Shown here piece by piece: positions 50,330-58,197 of a stretch of 64,000 nt of DNA (position 1 is the first letter of the stretch; every line of letters begins with the position of its first letter). The notes under the pieces were generated by a model, which was not told the DNA's origin, made no database searches, and saw only the letters and a program-made list of their open reading frames with translations. A program made the translations under genes and the position numbers. The stretch comes from an uncultured Prevotella sp. Its GTDB lineage: Bacteria > Bacteroidota > Bacteroidia > Bacteroidales > Bacteroidaceae. The DNA lies in the NCBI GenBank assembly GCA_905236755.1, contig CAJOCR010000020.1:55503-119502 (forward strand), written 5' to 3'.

Positions 50330-51076
50330 TTATTCAAAATAAAAAGTAAGGACTATCATTTTAGAGCGTGCTTCTTTCACAGAGTTGGTGTAAGGAAGCA
50401 TGCTTTTGTTTTCTAAACGGCTTGCATGTTTCTCGTCGAGACTATTCATCAAACTAAAGAGGAATTTTAATTCAGGACGTAGTTTGAAGAAAGGAAGATA
50501 GAAATCGCAACCTGCACCTATCTCAACAAACGCATCATATTTCTTTAGTCGTAAGTAATCGTTGCTCTTACCGCTTAGGTTTAGCATTGGATTAATTCCA
50601 AGCATAAGGTAAGGGCGATGATTATTGAAGCGTGGTGCAGCAAAGATAAGGTCAAGGGCAGTGGAAACATAAGCCGTCTTCAGTGTTTGATGACATTCCA
50701 AAGCGTTGCCGTTGATATCTTGTTCTTTGAAGTTATGAAAAGTGATGTGACGGCTACCGAAATACATCGCTGGAGCCACTCTGAACTGTAAGTGCTGTGT
50801 TAGTCGCAGTTCACCAAGCACACCAACATTGAATCCTGCATCAAAACGGTCTTGGTCGGCAGATATAAATACATCGTTCTGCGTACCATCTTCGTTCACG
50901 ATAGTATATGGTCCCACATTCTGCAGTTCAAGATCCTGCAGGTGACTACCCACGAGAACACCGAAGTGAAAAGGTCGCAGATCAGTATATGGTCTGTTTT
51001 CCACTGTTCTCTCCTGTGCCATAGCATTTGTCATGGCAATAATCATGCTTATTATAATGAGACTTATTTTTTTCAT
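50330..51076 (-). CDS. PorT-like outer membrane protein
   Basis: A 248-residue outer membrane beta-barrel. The likely start is MKKISLIIISMIIAMTNAMAQ at 51076 (an ATG at 51094 would add six residues). It reads like the PorT family of type IX secretion: NRPYTDLRPFHFGVLVGSHLQDL, then RVAPAMYFGSRHITFHN and PYLMLGINPMLNLSGKSN. T9SS exports proteins with a C-terminal sorting domain, such as the first protein of the Rhs operon here. It converges on the 5'-nucleotidase operon with only 8 bp between. Confidence 0.78.
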   Translation of the reverse strand: MKKISLIIISMIIAMTNAMAQERTVENRPYTDLRPFHFGVLVGSHLQDLELQNVGPYTIVNEDGTQNDVFISADQDRFDAGFNVGVLGELRLTQHLQFRVAPAMYFGSRHITFHNFKEQDINGNALECHQTLKTAYVSTALDLIFAAPRFNNHRPYLMLGINPMLNLSGKSNDYLRLKKYDAFVEIGAGCDFYLPFFKLRPELKFLFSLMNSLDEKHASRLENKSMLPYTNSVKEARSKMIVLTFYFE

Positions 51077-51155
51077 ACTATCAATATAACGCAAAAATTA
51101 TTATTTTATTTTTCTCTTTCCTCTGTTACTTGAATGATATAAACGTGCTTTGTTT

Positions 51156-51220
51156 GTGTAAACATGTTGTTTTCCAGGTGTAAGTATGTTGTTTATGAGT
51201 GCTAAGTATCATACTAACGT
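51156..51220 (+). repeat. Possible 22-bp-period array
   Basis: GTGTAAACATGTTGTTT at 51156 and GTGTAAGTATGTTGTTT at 51178 are 22 bp apart, and TAAGTAT recurs at 51181 and 51203, again 22 bp apart. 22 is twice 11, matching the other arrays, but fewer units are conserved. It lies between the PorT gene and the ferredoxin terminator. Confidence 0.45.
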
Positions 51221-51248
51221 AGTATTACTATATGTTTTGTAATATAAC

Positions 51249-51280
51249 AAAAAAGCGGAGTTGAAAAAATCAACTCCGCT
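51249..51280 (-). terminator. Terminator of the ferredoxin gene
   Basis: On the minus strand GCGGAGTTGA (51279-51270) pairs with TCAACTCCGC (51264-51255), followed by a run of six Ts. The stem is 10 bp and perfect. Confidence 0.9.
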
Positions 51281-51301
51281 CTATTTCTTATTTCCCAGTG
51301 A

Positions 51302-51472
51302 TTACTCTGGAAGGCTGATAGCCTCGTTAGGGCAAACACTTGCGCAAGTACCACACTCTGTGCAAGCATCTGGATCAATTGAATACTTGTCGCCCTCAGA
51401 GATAGCACCTGATGGACACTCGTCAATACATGTACCGCAAGCGATGCAGTCGTCACCAATTACGTAAGCCAT
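51302..51472 (-). CDS. 2[4Fe-4S] ferredoxin
   Basis: A 56-residue ferredoxin translated from the minus strand. The two cluster motifs are Cys9-x2-Cys12-x2-Cys15-x3-Cys19-Pro and Cys37-x2-Cys40-x2-Cys43-x3-Cys47-Pro. The start is MAYVIGDDCIACGTC at 51472 and the end is ISLPE. It is a low-potential electron carrier typical of anaerobes (for example for pyruvate:ferredoxin oxidoreductase). It is monocistronic with its own terminator. Confidence 0.96.
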   Translation of the reverse strand: MAYVIGDDCIACGTCIDECPSGAISEGDKYSIDPDACTECGTCASVCPNEAISLPE

Positions 51473-51535
51473 AATGATTTAATGTTTTATTGTTAATAAT
51501 ATTTTTGTATTTGTCTGTATGAGGCAGGTGTTAAA

Positions 51536-51596
51536 ATACCTACTTTTGTACCCTGCAAAGATACTCATTTCTTTCGAAATACCTACTATTAGGTAT
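51536..51596 (-). promoter_or_regulatory. Ferredoxin promoter with ATACCTA repeats (candidate operator)
   Basis: The -7 element TATCTTTG reads on the minus strand at 51563-51556, without a good -33. The word ATACCTA occurs at 51536 and 51579, the second as a palindrome ATACCTA-CTAT-TAGGTAT at 51579-51596. The palindrome covers the expected -33 region and the single copy lies just downstream of the start site, a layout suited to a DNA-binding regulator. Confidence 0.55.
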
Positions 51597-51685
51597 CTAT
51601 TTTTACAAATATTAAATAATAATGTGTAGTTAAGAGTTAGGAGTTAGAAGATAGGAGTTAGGAGTTATCTTCGAATTTCACACTC

Positions 51686-52291
51686 TTAAAAATAGTATTG
51701 TACTCCAATGGAGAGAGTTAGACGTATTGGCCTATTTCCTTCATTATCGATGCTATACTTGCTTGATGAATAATTATAGTTTTCTTCTTTGTCCATATAT
51801 ATACCAGCAAGGGCACCTAAATTGGCTCCTATGCTTAAATGTTCAGAAAGCTTATAGCCTCCTCCGATTTGTCCCTTTAGTGCAATACCGTTTTCGCCTT
51901 GGCCAAAGTCTTTTCTAATATATCCTATACATAGATTTCCATCATAGTACCAGCCGTTGTCTTTGGTCTTAATGCCATATATACCAGCTCCAAGGAATAA
52001 TTCATTCTTTTCTAAACCGATTATGTTTGAGTAGGTTAAGTCAAAGATATAACCATGTTTTTTGTCATAAAGATGAATGTAATTTAAAGAGAGGTCGAGT
52101 GTAGATGATGTGTTCTTTTCTATACGTTTTGAATTGTCGTAGATCTTAGAAAAGAGCATTCCAGTTCCGCAGTTTAGTTTGATGATGTTGCGTTGTGTGT
52201 CAATAGTGTTTGTTTTTTCTTCTGCCTTTGCACATGGCATGATGTTAAGCATTGCAATGATGGCAATGCTAATCTTTGTAATTACTTTCAT
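51686..52291 (-). CDS. Outer membrane beta-barrel protein of unknown function
   Basis: A 201-residue protein with signal MKVITKISIAIIAMLNIMPCAKA. The body has alternating hydrophobic residues typical of beta-barrel strands (TLDLSLNYIHLY, GYIFDLTYSNIIG, NGIALKGQIGGGYKLSEHLSIGANLG) and ends in an aromatic LSIGVQYYF, a classical outer-membrane C-terminus. No function is recognised. Confidence 0.6.
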   Translation of the reverse strand: MKVITKISIAIIAMLNIMPCAKAEEKTNTIDTQRNIIKLNCGTGMLFSKIYDNSKRIEKNTSSTLDLSLNYIHLYDKKHGYIFDLTYSNIIGLEKNELFLGAGIYGIKTKDNGWYYDGNLCIGYIRKDFGQGENGIALKGQIGGGYKLSEHLSIGANLGALAGIYMDKEENYNYSSSKYSIDNEGNRPIRLTLSIGVQYYF

Positions 52292-52328
52292 TGTTCTTTT
52301 AGTTTTCGTTATTTTTATTTTCGCAATG

Positions 52329-52359
52329 CAAAGGTATAAAAAAAAGGTTGCAACCCAAA
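52329..52359 (-). promoter_or_regulatory. Promoter of the beta-barrel gene
   Basis: On the minus strand TTTG (52359-52356), a 19-bp spacer and TACCTTTG (52336-52329). Most of the promoter lies in or beside the hairpin at 52346-52376. Confidence 0.82.
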
Positions 52360-52380
52360 AATGGATTGCAACCTTTTTTA
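52338..52380. terminator. Hairpin overlapping a promoter
   Basis: GGTTGCAA (52346-52353) and TTGCAACC (about 52366-52373) form an 8-bp stem, with As on the left and Ts on the right, so it can end transcription from either side. It is downstream of the TPR gene on the minus strand. Confidence 0.75.
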
Positions 52381-52467
52381 TTGTGTATTACGAATTGTAG
52401 TGTAGAGAATTGCTAAAAAAATATTTTTCAGCGTTCAATGGTTGTTGGTTCATAATAGAATAATTTC

Positions 52468-52504
52468 CAACTCCACCCAACCTCCTCTTCATAAGGGGAG
52501 GAGA
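52468..52504. repeat. REP-like element before the TPR gene end
   Basis: CAACTCCACCCAACCTCCTC, TTCATAA, then GGGGAGGAG. It is 28 bp from the stop codon of the TPR gene, in the opposite orientation to the copies at 19.4 and 62.8 kb. Confidence 0.62.
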
Positions 52505-52531
52505 ACAAACTCCACATTCCACATTTCACAT

Positions 52532-53950
52532 TTATTTTAGCGCCTGCTTAGCAGTCTCGTTGTTTGGGTCGAGCTCGAGAACAGCGCGCCAGTATGTGGT
52601 AGCCTGTGCCTTGTTGTTCTTGAGAGTGTAGTAGTAACCCAAGTAACGATAAGCCTCGATGAGACGTTCGTTGTCTTTGTCACCAGGTGTCTCGTGACCC
52701 TTGATGATAGTGATAAGCTTCTCATAGAAAGGCTTAGCAGTACCAAGCTTTGTCTCTGGGTCGATCTCGAAACCGATGTGTGCATTCTGATACATTGCGA
52801 AGTCAGCTACAGAAGGGAACTTCTCTGCCAACTCGTTGAATACTTCGATAGCCTTGTTAAGGGCAGCAGTCTTAGCAGCACCTGTCTTTTTGTCTGCATC
52901 TGTACGATACATGTTGGCAAGAGTGTTATAGTCAAGAGCTGTTACGTTCTTAAGACCCTTCATATAGATATCGTATGTTTCAACAGCCTTTTCAATATTG
53001 CCAAGCTCTGTGTATGCGTTAGCAATGTTCTTGAGAGCATCGTTCTTATCTGATTCGTTATCGCTGTTGAGCTTAAGGCACTCATTGAAAGCATCGATAG
53101 CTTCCTGATACTGTTTGTTGCCCTGATAAGCATAGCCTTTGTAAAGGAAGTCAGATGATGTAATCTTTGTAGAGTCGCTTGCATTCCACAGACGATCAGC
53201 ATACTGCAAAGCCTCAGGATAGCGCTTGAGGTTTGTCAGGTTAAAGAAACTCAGACGGTTCAAGGCAGCGTTGCGAGTAAACTTGTTGTTACCAAACTGT
53301 GATACAGCAAGTGACTTCTCGAAGTCACCCTTGAGGAAGTTGCAAAGTGCATAAGAAACGAGCTGGTCGTCCTTCATATCGTTGAGCTGAACCTTGCCGA
53401 AGTATTCGATAGCCTTTGTAAGGTTGTTAGCACGATAGTAGATATCTGCTGAGATGAGGTCAACAGGGTAGTCTGGACGCTGCTGACGCAATTCTTCAAG
53501 CTTTTGTACTGCAGAAGCAGGACTAACCTTAGAGTTGATCTGTGCATACTTGCGATAACCCTCAGGATTCTTTGGGTCAAAGTATATAGCCTGCTCATAC
53601 CATGCAGAAGCCTGACCACCATTGTCCTTGATAACCTCAATATCACCAGCAAGAACATATGCAGGTGCATACTTGCGGTCGCGCTGCATAGCCAACTGAA
53701 CATATTTGTTAGCATTGAGTGTATCCTTAGCGTTAAGGTATGCACGTCCGATACCAACGAGTACTTCAGGATTCTTCTTGTTGGCTTTGAAGATAGTTTT
53801 TACTTGTTCTGCCTTCTGATCAGCGCTGGCTGTAGAGGTCAGAATCTTGTTTACCTGGTCGATAGTTGCTTTGCTATCGTTTTGGGCCATAGCTGGAACA
53901 GAGAGTCCGAGCATTACGGCGCTCATCAAATAATATTTAATATTCTTCAT
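52532..53950 (-). CDS. TPR-repeat exported protein
   Basis: A 472-residue protein with signal MKNIKYYLMSAVMLGLSVPAMAQ. Several tetratricopeptide repeats can be read, for example APAYVLAGDIEVIKDNGGQASAWYEQAIYFDPKNPEGY and LYKGYAYQGNKQYQEAIDAFNECLKLN. The final unit ends WRAVLELDPNNETAKQALK. It is the last gene of the TonB-energising cluster on this strand, 103 bp after the PstS-like gene. It is probably a periplasmic scaffold. Confidence 0.85.
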   Translation of the reverse strand: MKNIKYYLMSAVMLGLSVPAMAQNDSKATIDQVNKILTSTASADQKAEQVKTIFKANKKNPEVLVGIGRAYLNAKDTLNANKYVQLAMQRDRKYAPAYVLAGDIEVIKDNGGQASAWYEQAIYFDPKNPEGYRKYAQINSKVSPASAVQKLEELRQQRPDYPVDLISADIYYRANNLTKAIEYFGKVQLNDMKDDQLVSYALCNFLKGDFEKSLAVSQFGNNKFTRNAALNRLSFFNLTNLKRYPEALQYADRLWNASDSTKITSSDFLYKGYAYQGNKQYQEAIDAFNECLKLNSDNESDKNDALKNIANAYTELGNIEKAVETYDIYMKGLKNVTALDYNTLANMYRTDADKKTGAAKTAALNKAIEVFNELAEKFPSVADFAMYQNAHIGFEIDPETKLGTAKPFYEKLITIIKGHETPGDKDNERLIEAYRYLGYYYTLKNNKAQATTYWRAVLELDPNNETAKQALK

Positions 53951-54053
53951 AATTCGTTTCTCCTTGTTTTTACTCTGGTTTATACATTAAATTATCTCTC
54001 AAACATTATTAGTGCTTGTTTATGTTGTTTTGACGCATATAGAGTCAAAAGGT

Positions 54054-55016
54054 TTATTCGTTCACATGAATGTTTCTTACTGTGAGATTTCCGTAGGCTG
54101 GCAACAGACCAGTTTTCAGGATAATCTTTTGACCACGGTCTTGCGAAATTATGAAATTGGCAAAACCTGTTGGCAATCCCACATGAGTGTCGTTAAGAAG
54201 AATGTAGAGTGTTCTGATCAAAGGATAGTTGGCGTTGTATATGTAATACTGATAGGGTCGCCAGCTATTTCTAAGAGTAGCCTTTGGCAATGCACTCACG
54301 AACATAGTACGAATCTCTTTCTTGAATGTGAGATTTGTTGAGTCGCGTTTGTCGTTAAGCCAGTTGCTACCAATGATACCAATAGCTCCTTTGTTTTTCT
54401 CAACGTATTTTATTACCTCCTCTGTTTTTTGTACAGCCATTACGTTTTTACCTGTAATAGCTTTACCACCAAGGATAGAGTCTTCTGCAAAGTGTACTGT
54501 TGACGATTTTGGATTATCGAAAACCAAGGTTAGTTCACCTATCTTTGATTTTGGATATATCTGATTCCAGTTGGTGATTTTTCCTTCAAGGATTTTCTTT
54601 ATGTCGTTAACACTGATACATGAATCGGTGTTGTGGATATTCTGAATAATAGCAAGACCATCGTATGCGAACTTAATGGAACGTGGAAATTGTTTGCGGT
54701 CCTTTAGGTTCTGACGTTCTTTTTCTGTGAAATCGCGCGAAGTGATAGCCATCCACACTTTTCCGCTGAGTAACTTGTTAATAGCATCAAGCTCGTTGGT
54801 ATATTGTGGTGTTACCTTTGCGTCTGGATAAATAAACTGGAAGAGTTCGCGCTCCTCTTCAATGACTGGACTAAAACTTTCGTCAGAAGCGAAAGTAAAC
54901 GCTCCTGACGAATAAGTATCTGTTCTGCCATCCTTGGGTTTCTTGTTTCCACAAGAAACCCATAGGCTGGTGAATAGTGTTAATCCTACTAATATGTAAG
55001 ATGTTGTTTTCTTCAT
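54054..55016 (-). CDS. PstS-like substrate-binding lipoprotein
   Basis: A 320-residue lipoprotein (signal ending SLWVSC, lipid cysteine near residue 22). It resembles PstS-type periplasmic phosphate-binding proteins: TFASDESFSPVIEEERELF near the start, then FAYDGLAIIQNIHNTDSCISVNDIKKILEGKITNWNQI. No Pst transporter genes are near; instead it is 5 bp after tonB, in the ExbB-ExbD-TonB operon. It may bind a ligand for TonB-dependent uptake or serve as a sensor. Confidence 0.78.
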   Translation of the reverse strand: MKKTTSYILVGLTLFTSLWVSCGNKKPKDGRTDTYSSGAFTFASDESFSPVIEEERELFQFIYPDAKVTPQYTNELDAINKLLSGKVWMAITSRDFTEKERQNLKDRKQFPRSIKFAYDGLAIIQNIHNTDSCISVNDIKKILEGKITNWNQIYPKSKIGELTLVFDNPKSSTVHFAEDSILGGKAITGKNVMAVQKTEEVIKYVEKNKGAIGIIGSNWLNDKRDSTNLTFKKEIRTMFVSALPKATLRNSWRPYQYYIYNANYPLIRTLYILLNDTHVGLPTGFANFIISQDRGQKIILKTGLLPAYGNLTVRNIHVNE

Positions 55017-55021
55017 TACAA

Positions 55022-55855
55022 TTACTGCAATCTAAATGAAACAGGTACGTTGTACTTCACACGTACTGCAGAACCATTCTGCTTACCAGGAGTCCAGCGT
55101 GGCATTGATGATACAACGCGCTGAGCCTCACGGTCGAGTGATGGGTCAACAGAACGTACTACACGTACATCTGTAATAGAACCATCGCGCTCTACAACGA
55201 ATGATACAACTACACGACCCTGGACACCGTTCTCCTGAGCTACTACAGGGTACTTAACATGGCTTGCGAGGTACTCGAGCAATGCACCCTGTCCACCTGG
55301 GAATGATGGCATCTGCTCTACTACGTCGAAGACCTTGCTTTCCTCTTCGTGCTTAGGTGGCTCTGGCTGAGCAATAACTTCCTTAGCCTTGAGCACTTCA
55401 CCATTGACATCATCGTTACCCTTTACATCGAAAGAACCGATGGCTGTCTTGGTTTCCATAATCTGGTCCTGAGTCTTGAGCTCATCTTCAGGTTTAACCT
55501 CAGAGTCTTTCTTGATCACTGGGGCTGTAAACTTGATAGAACTCTTAACCTGCTCTACCACTTTCTCAGGCTCTACCTTTACTTGCTTCTGCTTTACTTC
55601 AGCCTTCTTTGGCTGCTCAAGCTTAGAAAGCTCAACGGCCTGATTCATAGCTGCTCTCTTTGCTGCTTCAGCGTCAGCTGCCTTCTTGATAGTAAGACCA
55701 ATCTGACATGCAATAATCAAGCAGACTACAGCAATGATAGAGATAACATTTCGCTTACCTGTGCCCTGACGAAGTTTGTAGGCACCGTAAGCCTGGTTGC
55801 GACCAGCAAATACCAGCTCGGTCCACTCACCAGATATCAAATCAATTTTTGACAT
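55022..55855 (-). CDS. TonB energy transducer
   Basis: A 277-residue TonB. The N-terminal membrane anchor is at residues about 35-55 (ISIIAVVCLIIACQIGLTI). A Lys/Glu/Pro-rich periplasmic linker spans about 70-180. The C-terminal domain (about 190-277) reads FPGGQGALLEYLASHVKYP, GRVVVSFVVERDGSITDVRVVRSVDPSLDREA and the MPRWTPGKQNG ending. With ExbB and ExbD it powers TonB-dependent outer-membrane transporters. Confidence 0.93.
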   Translation of the reverse strand: MSKIDLISGEWTELVFAGRNQAYGAYKLRQGTGKRNVISIIAVVCLIIACQIGLTIKKAADAEAAKRAAMNQAVELSKLEQPKKAEVKQKQVKVEPEKVVEQVKSSIKFTAPVIKKDSEVKPEDELKTQDQIMETKTAIGSFDVKGNDDVNGEVLKAKEVIAQPEPPKHEEESKVFDVVEQMPSFPGGQGALLEYLASHVKYPVVAQENGVQGRVVVSFVVERDGSITDVRVVRSVDPSLDREAQRVVSSMPRWTPGKQNGSAVRVKYNVPVSFRLQ

Positions 55856-55895
55856 TGTTTTCTCAATTTAATAGTTAATACTTTCTTCTTGTAGA

Positions 55896-56543
55896 TTAAT
55901 CAACATTGATACCCTTGCTCTTGAGGAGCTTAGCATCGTCTGGAGAAATCTTATCAAGAACGTACTTACCTACACTGCAAATCTGCATCTCATCGAGAGC
56001 ATCGATTACATTCTTATATGTAGCCTTGTTGGTTGCCTTGATGATGATAGTCATTGTCTGAATTTTCTCGCCATCAATTTCACCTGCCTTGATCTTCTTC
56101 AACTCGTTCTGATAAGTTGAATCAGGCATCTGCTCCTTATCCTTCTTGGCATCAAGAGCAGCCTTAGCCTTCATAACCTGAAGAACTGGCTGTGTCTGAT
56201 CCTCAGTAACGTGTGTCATGAACACCTTACGGATACCATTCTTACCCCATGTTGTTTCCTTGAGGCACTTTGGATCATCGTACTTAGGAAGTCCTTCCAC
56301 GTAGAAGATCTTGTTGTTGTCAGCTACATAAACAGTAATAGTATAAGAAGCCTTTGTGGCTGTCTGCTGATCCTCAGTGAGATTCTTATCGTTACTTGGC
56401 ATACTCAACTCCATTGACTGTGGTTTAGCCAAAGATGTACAGAGCATGAAGAAGGTGATAAGAAGCATCATCATATCAACCATAGGTGTAAAGTCTACAC
56501 GAACGTTGATTTTCTTTTGCTTACTTGTATTTTTCTTTGCCAT
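55896..56543 (-). CDS. ExbD-like protein 2
   Basis: A 215-residue ExbD/TolR-type protein. The N-terminus has the proton-channel motif VDFTPMVDMMMLLITFFMLCTSLA (Asp in the transmembrane helix, near residue 23). The periplasmic domain ends with TMTIIIKATNKATYKNVIDALDEMQI. It lies 40 bp upstream of tonB. It resembles the next protein in the same operon, a normal double-ExbD arrangement in Bacteroidota. Confidence 0.9.
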   Translation of the reverse strand: MAKKNTSKQKKINVRVDFTPMVDMMMLLITFFMLCTSLAKPQSMELSMPSNDKNLTEDQQTATKASYTITVYVADNNKIFYVEGLPKYDDPKCLKETTWGKNGIRKVFMTHVTEDQTQPVLQVMKAKAALDAKKDKEQMPDSTYQNELKKIKAGEIDGEKIQTMTIIIKATNKATYKNVIDALDEMQICSVGKYVLDKISPDDAKLLKSKGINVD

Positions 56544-56545
56544 GT

Positions 56546-57166
56546 TTAATCCTCCGAACCTGTTTTAAGATTGGTGATAAGATAGTAACGGTTCTCACTC
56601 ATGTCCTGAAGCTCTGACATTACCTTCTTGATACGCTCATAAGGTGTTGCAGCATCGGCCTTGATAGCGATAGTCATATCGCTGTTGATAGCCTTAGCCT
56701 TTGTTACCCAAAGCTGGAACTCGCTCTTTCCACCGTTGATAGAGTCGAGAGGCACACCTGCATCCTTGCTGGTGATAACTTCTGTCATCTTCTCCTGTGG
56801 GAGGTCGAGATAACCCTTGAGGCTCTTGAAAGGAATACCCCAAAGTGGGTCTGTCTGGAACTTCTTCATTTCTGCGGCATTCAGACCAAGATTAGCTTCA
56901 TCGTTCATGTCCTGAATCAATGTAAGCATGTTGTTCTGATTGTCCATTCCCATGAACACCTTGCCTTCGTTGTTGACAATGATGTTCAGCACGTTCTGTT
57001 CCGGCACTTTAATCTCCGATACAGACGATGGCTGGTTTACTTTTACAGGCTCATTCTTTACGAATGTTGATGTCAACATAAAGAATGTAAGCAAAAGCAC
57101 CATCACGTCCGACATTGGAGTCATGTCGATCCATACGTCACTTTTCTTAATTTTTAACTTACCCAT
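56546..57166 (-). CDS. ExbD-like protein 1
   Basis: A 206-residue ExbD/TolR-type protein. The motif is WIDMTPMSDVMVLLLTFFMLTSTFV with the channel Asp near residue 19. It has a long periplasmic domain with TIAIKADAATPYERIKKVMSELQDMSENRYYLITN. It is 2 bp from the second exbD and about 31 bp from the exbB gene. Confidence 0.9.
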   Translation of the reverse strand: MGKLKIKKSDVWIDMTPMSDVMVLLLTFFMLTSTFVKNEPVKVNQPSSVSEIKVPEQNVLNIIVNNEGKVFMGMDNQNNMLTLIQDMNDEANLGLNAAEMKKFQTDPLWGIPFKSLKGYLDLPQEKMTEVITSKDAGVPLDSINGGKSEFQLWVTKAKAINSDMTIAIKADAATPYERIKKVMSELQDMSENRYYLITNLKTGSED

Positions 57167-57197
57167 AACTGAATAACTTTTAAAGGGTTAGCAAAAA

Positions 57198-58019
57198 TTA
57201 AGCTTCTGGGTGCTTGTCTTCGAATGTATGAGCGATTGTGTAACCGATTTCGTCCATTGCGAAAGTAAGCTTATCGATCTTGTTGGTGAAGTAGTTGTAA
57301 GAAACTACAGATACCCAAGATGTAGCAATACCAGAAGCAGTATTAACGAGGGCCTCAGAGATACCAGTAGAAAGTGCCATAGAGTCAGCACCACCACCTG
57401 CAGCAAGAGCAGCGAATGAACGGATCATACCAAGCACAGTACCGAACAAAGCGGTAAGAGTACCGAGAGTTACGATAGTTGCGATGATTGGCAAGTTCAT
57501 TGTCATTGTAGGCATCTCGAGAGCTGTAGCTTCTTCGTGTGCGTTCTGAATAGTTGCAACCTTTTCCTTAAGCTTGATTGATGCTGTTTCCATCTCCTTG
57601 TAGCTCTTAAGGTCAGCGAGAACAACGTTAGCTACTGAACCCTTCTGCTTGTTGCAGAGTTCCTCAGCCTTAGCGATATCGCCAGCCTTGAGGGCAGCCT
57701 TTACGTTTTCTGTGAACTTAGTTACATTACCCTTACCAGAGCAAGCGCGGATAGCGAGTGTGCGCTCTACTGACATTGCAATAACGGTGCAGAGAAGACC
57801 AAGGATGATTGGCACAACCCATCCACCTTTGTAAACAGTACCCAACATGTTCAGTGGGTGACCTTCACGATCGCCATTAGCGAAGTTTGCTGGATCACCG
57901 AGGAAGAAGTTGTAGAATGCCCAACCTGCGATGAAAGCAAGTGCGATGATAATAATTGCATGTCTTACGCCCTGGAAGCCCTGAGACTTCTTAGCGGCTT
58001 TTTTTGGTTGATTTGCCAT
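57198..58019 (-). CDS. ExbB/MotA/TolQ proton-channel protein
   Basis: A 273-residue inner-membrane protein of the ExbB/TolQ family. Membrane segments lie near residues 20-40, 75-95, 175-200 and 215-240. The conserved block reads MPTMTMNLPIIATIVTLGTLTALFGTVLGMIRSF, then ISEALVNTASGIATSW. It forms the channel that couples proton flow to TonB. The first gene of the exbB-exbD-exbD-tonB-pstS-like operon. Confidence 0.92.
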   Translation of the reverse strand: MANQPKKAAKKSQGFQGVRHAIIIIALAFIAGWAFYNFFLGDPANFANGDREGHPLNMLGTVYKGGWVVPIILGLLCTVIAMSVERTLAIRACSGKGNVTKFTENVKAALKAGDIAKAEELCNKQKGSVANVVLADLKSYKEMETASIKLKEKVATIQNAHEEATALEMPTMTMNLPIIATIVTLGTLTALFGTVLGMIRSFAALAAGGGADSMALSTGISEALVNTASGIATSWVSVVSYNYFTNKIDKLTFAMDEIGYTIAHTFEDKHPEA

Positions 58020-58130
58020 AATTTAAAATTTTAATTTTTAGTTATTGAATAAAATTTATGTCTTATCGATTTAATGTTAAAAGGCATATTGGTTATGCAT
58101 AAAATGCTGCCTCGCGCGGGTTATTTCCGG

Positions 58131-58138
58131 CAAAGTTA
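58131..58138 (-). promoter_or_regulatory. -7 element for the exbB operon
   Basis: TAACTTTG on the minus strand, about 110 bp upstream of the exbB ATG. No TTTG is found at the right distance. Confidence 0.45.
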
Positions 58139-58197
58139 ACAATTTATGCAAGAAAATACACCTAATTAAGAAGTTTTAACGGGATATTTTTCTTATT

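Noticed and set aside
54054..55016. Phosphate ABC transporter PstS
   Set aside because: No pstCAB genes are adjacent, and the gene is coupled to tonB, so a canonical PstS name is not justified.
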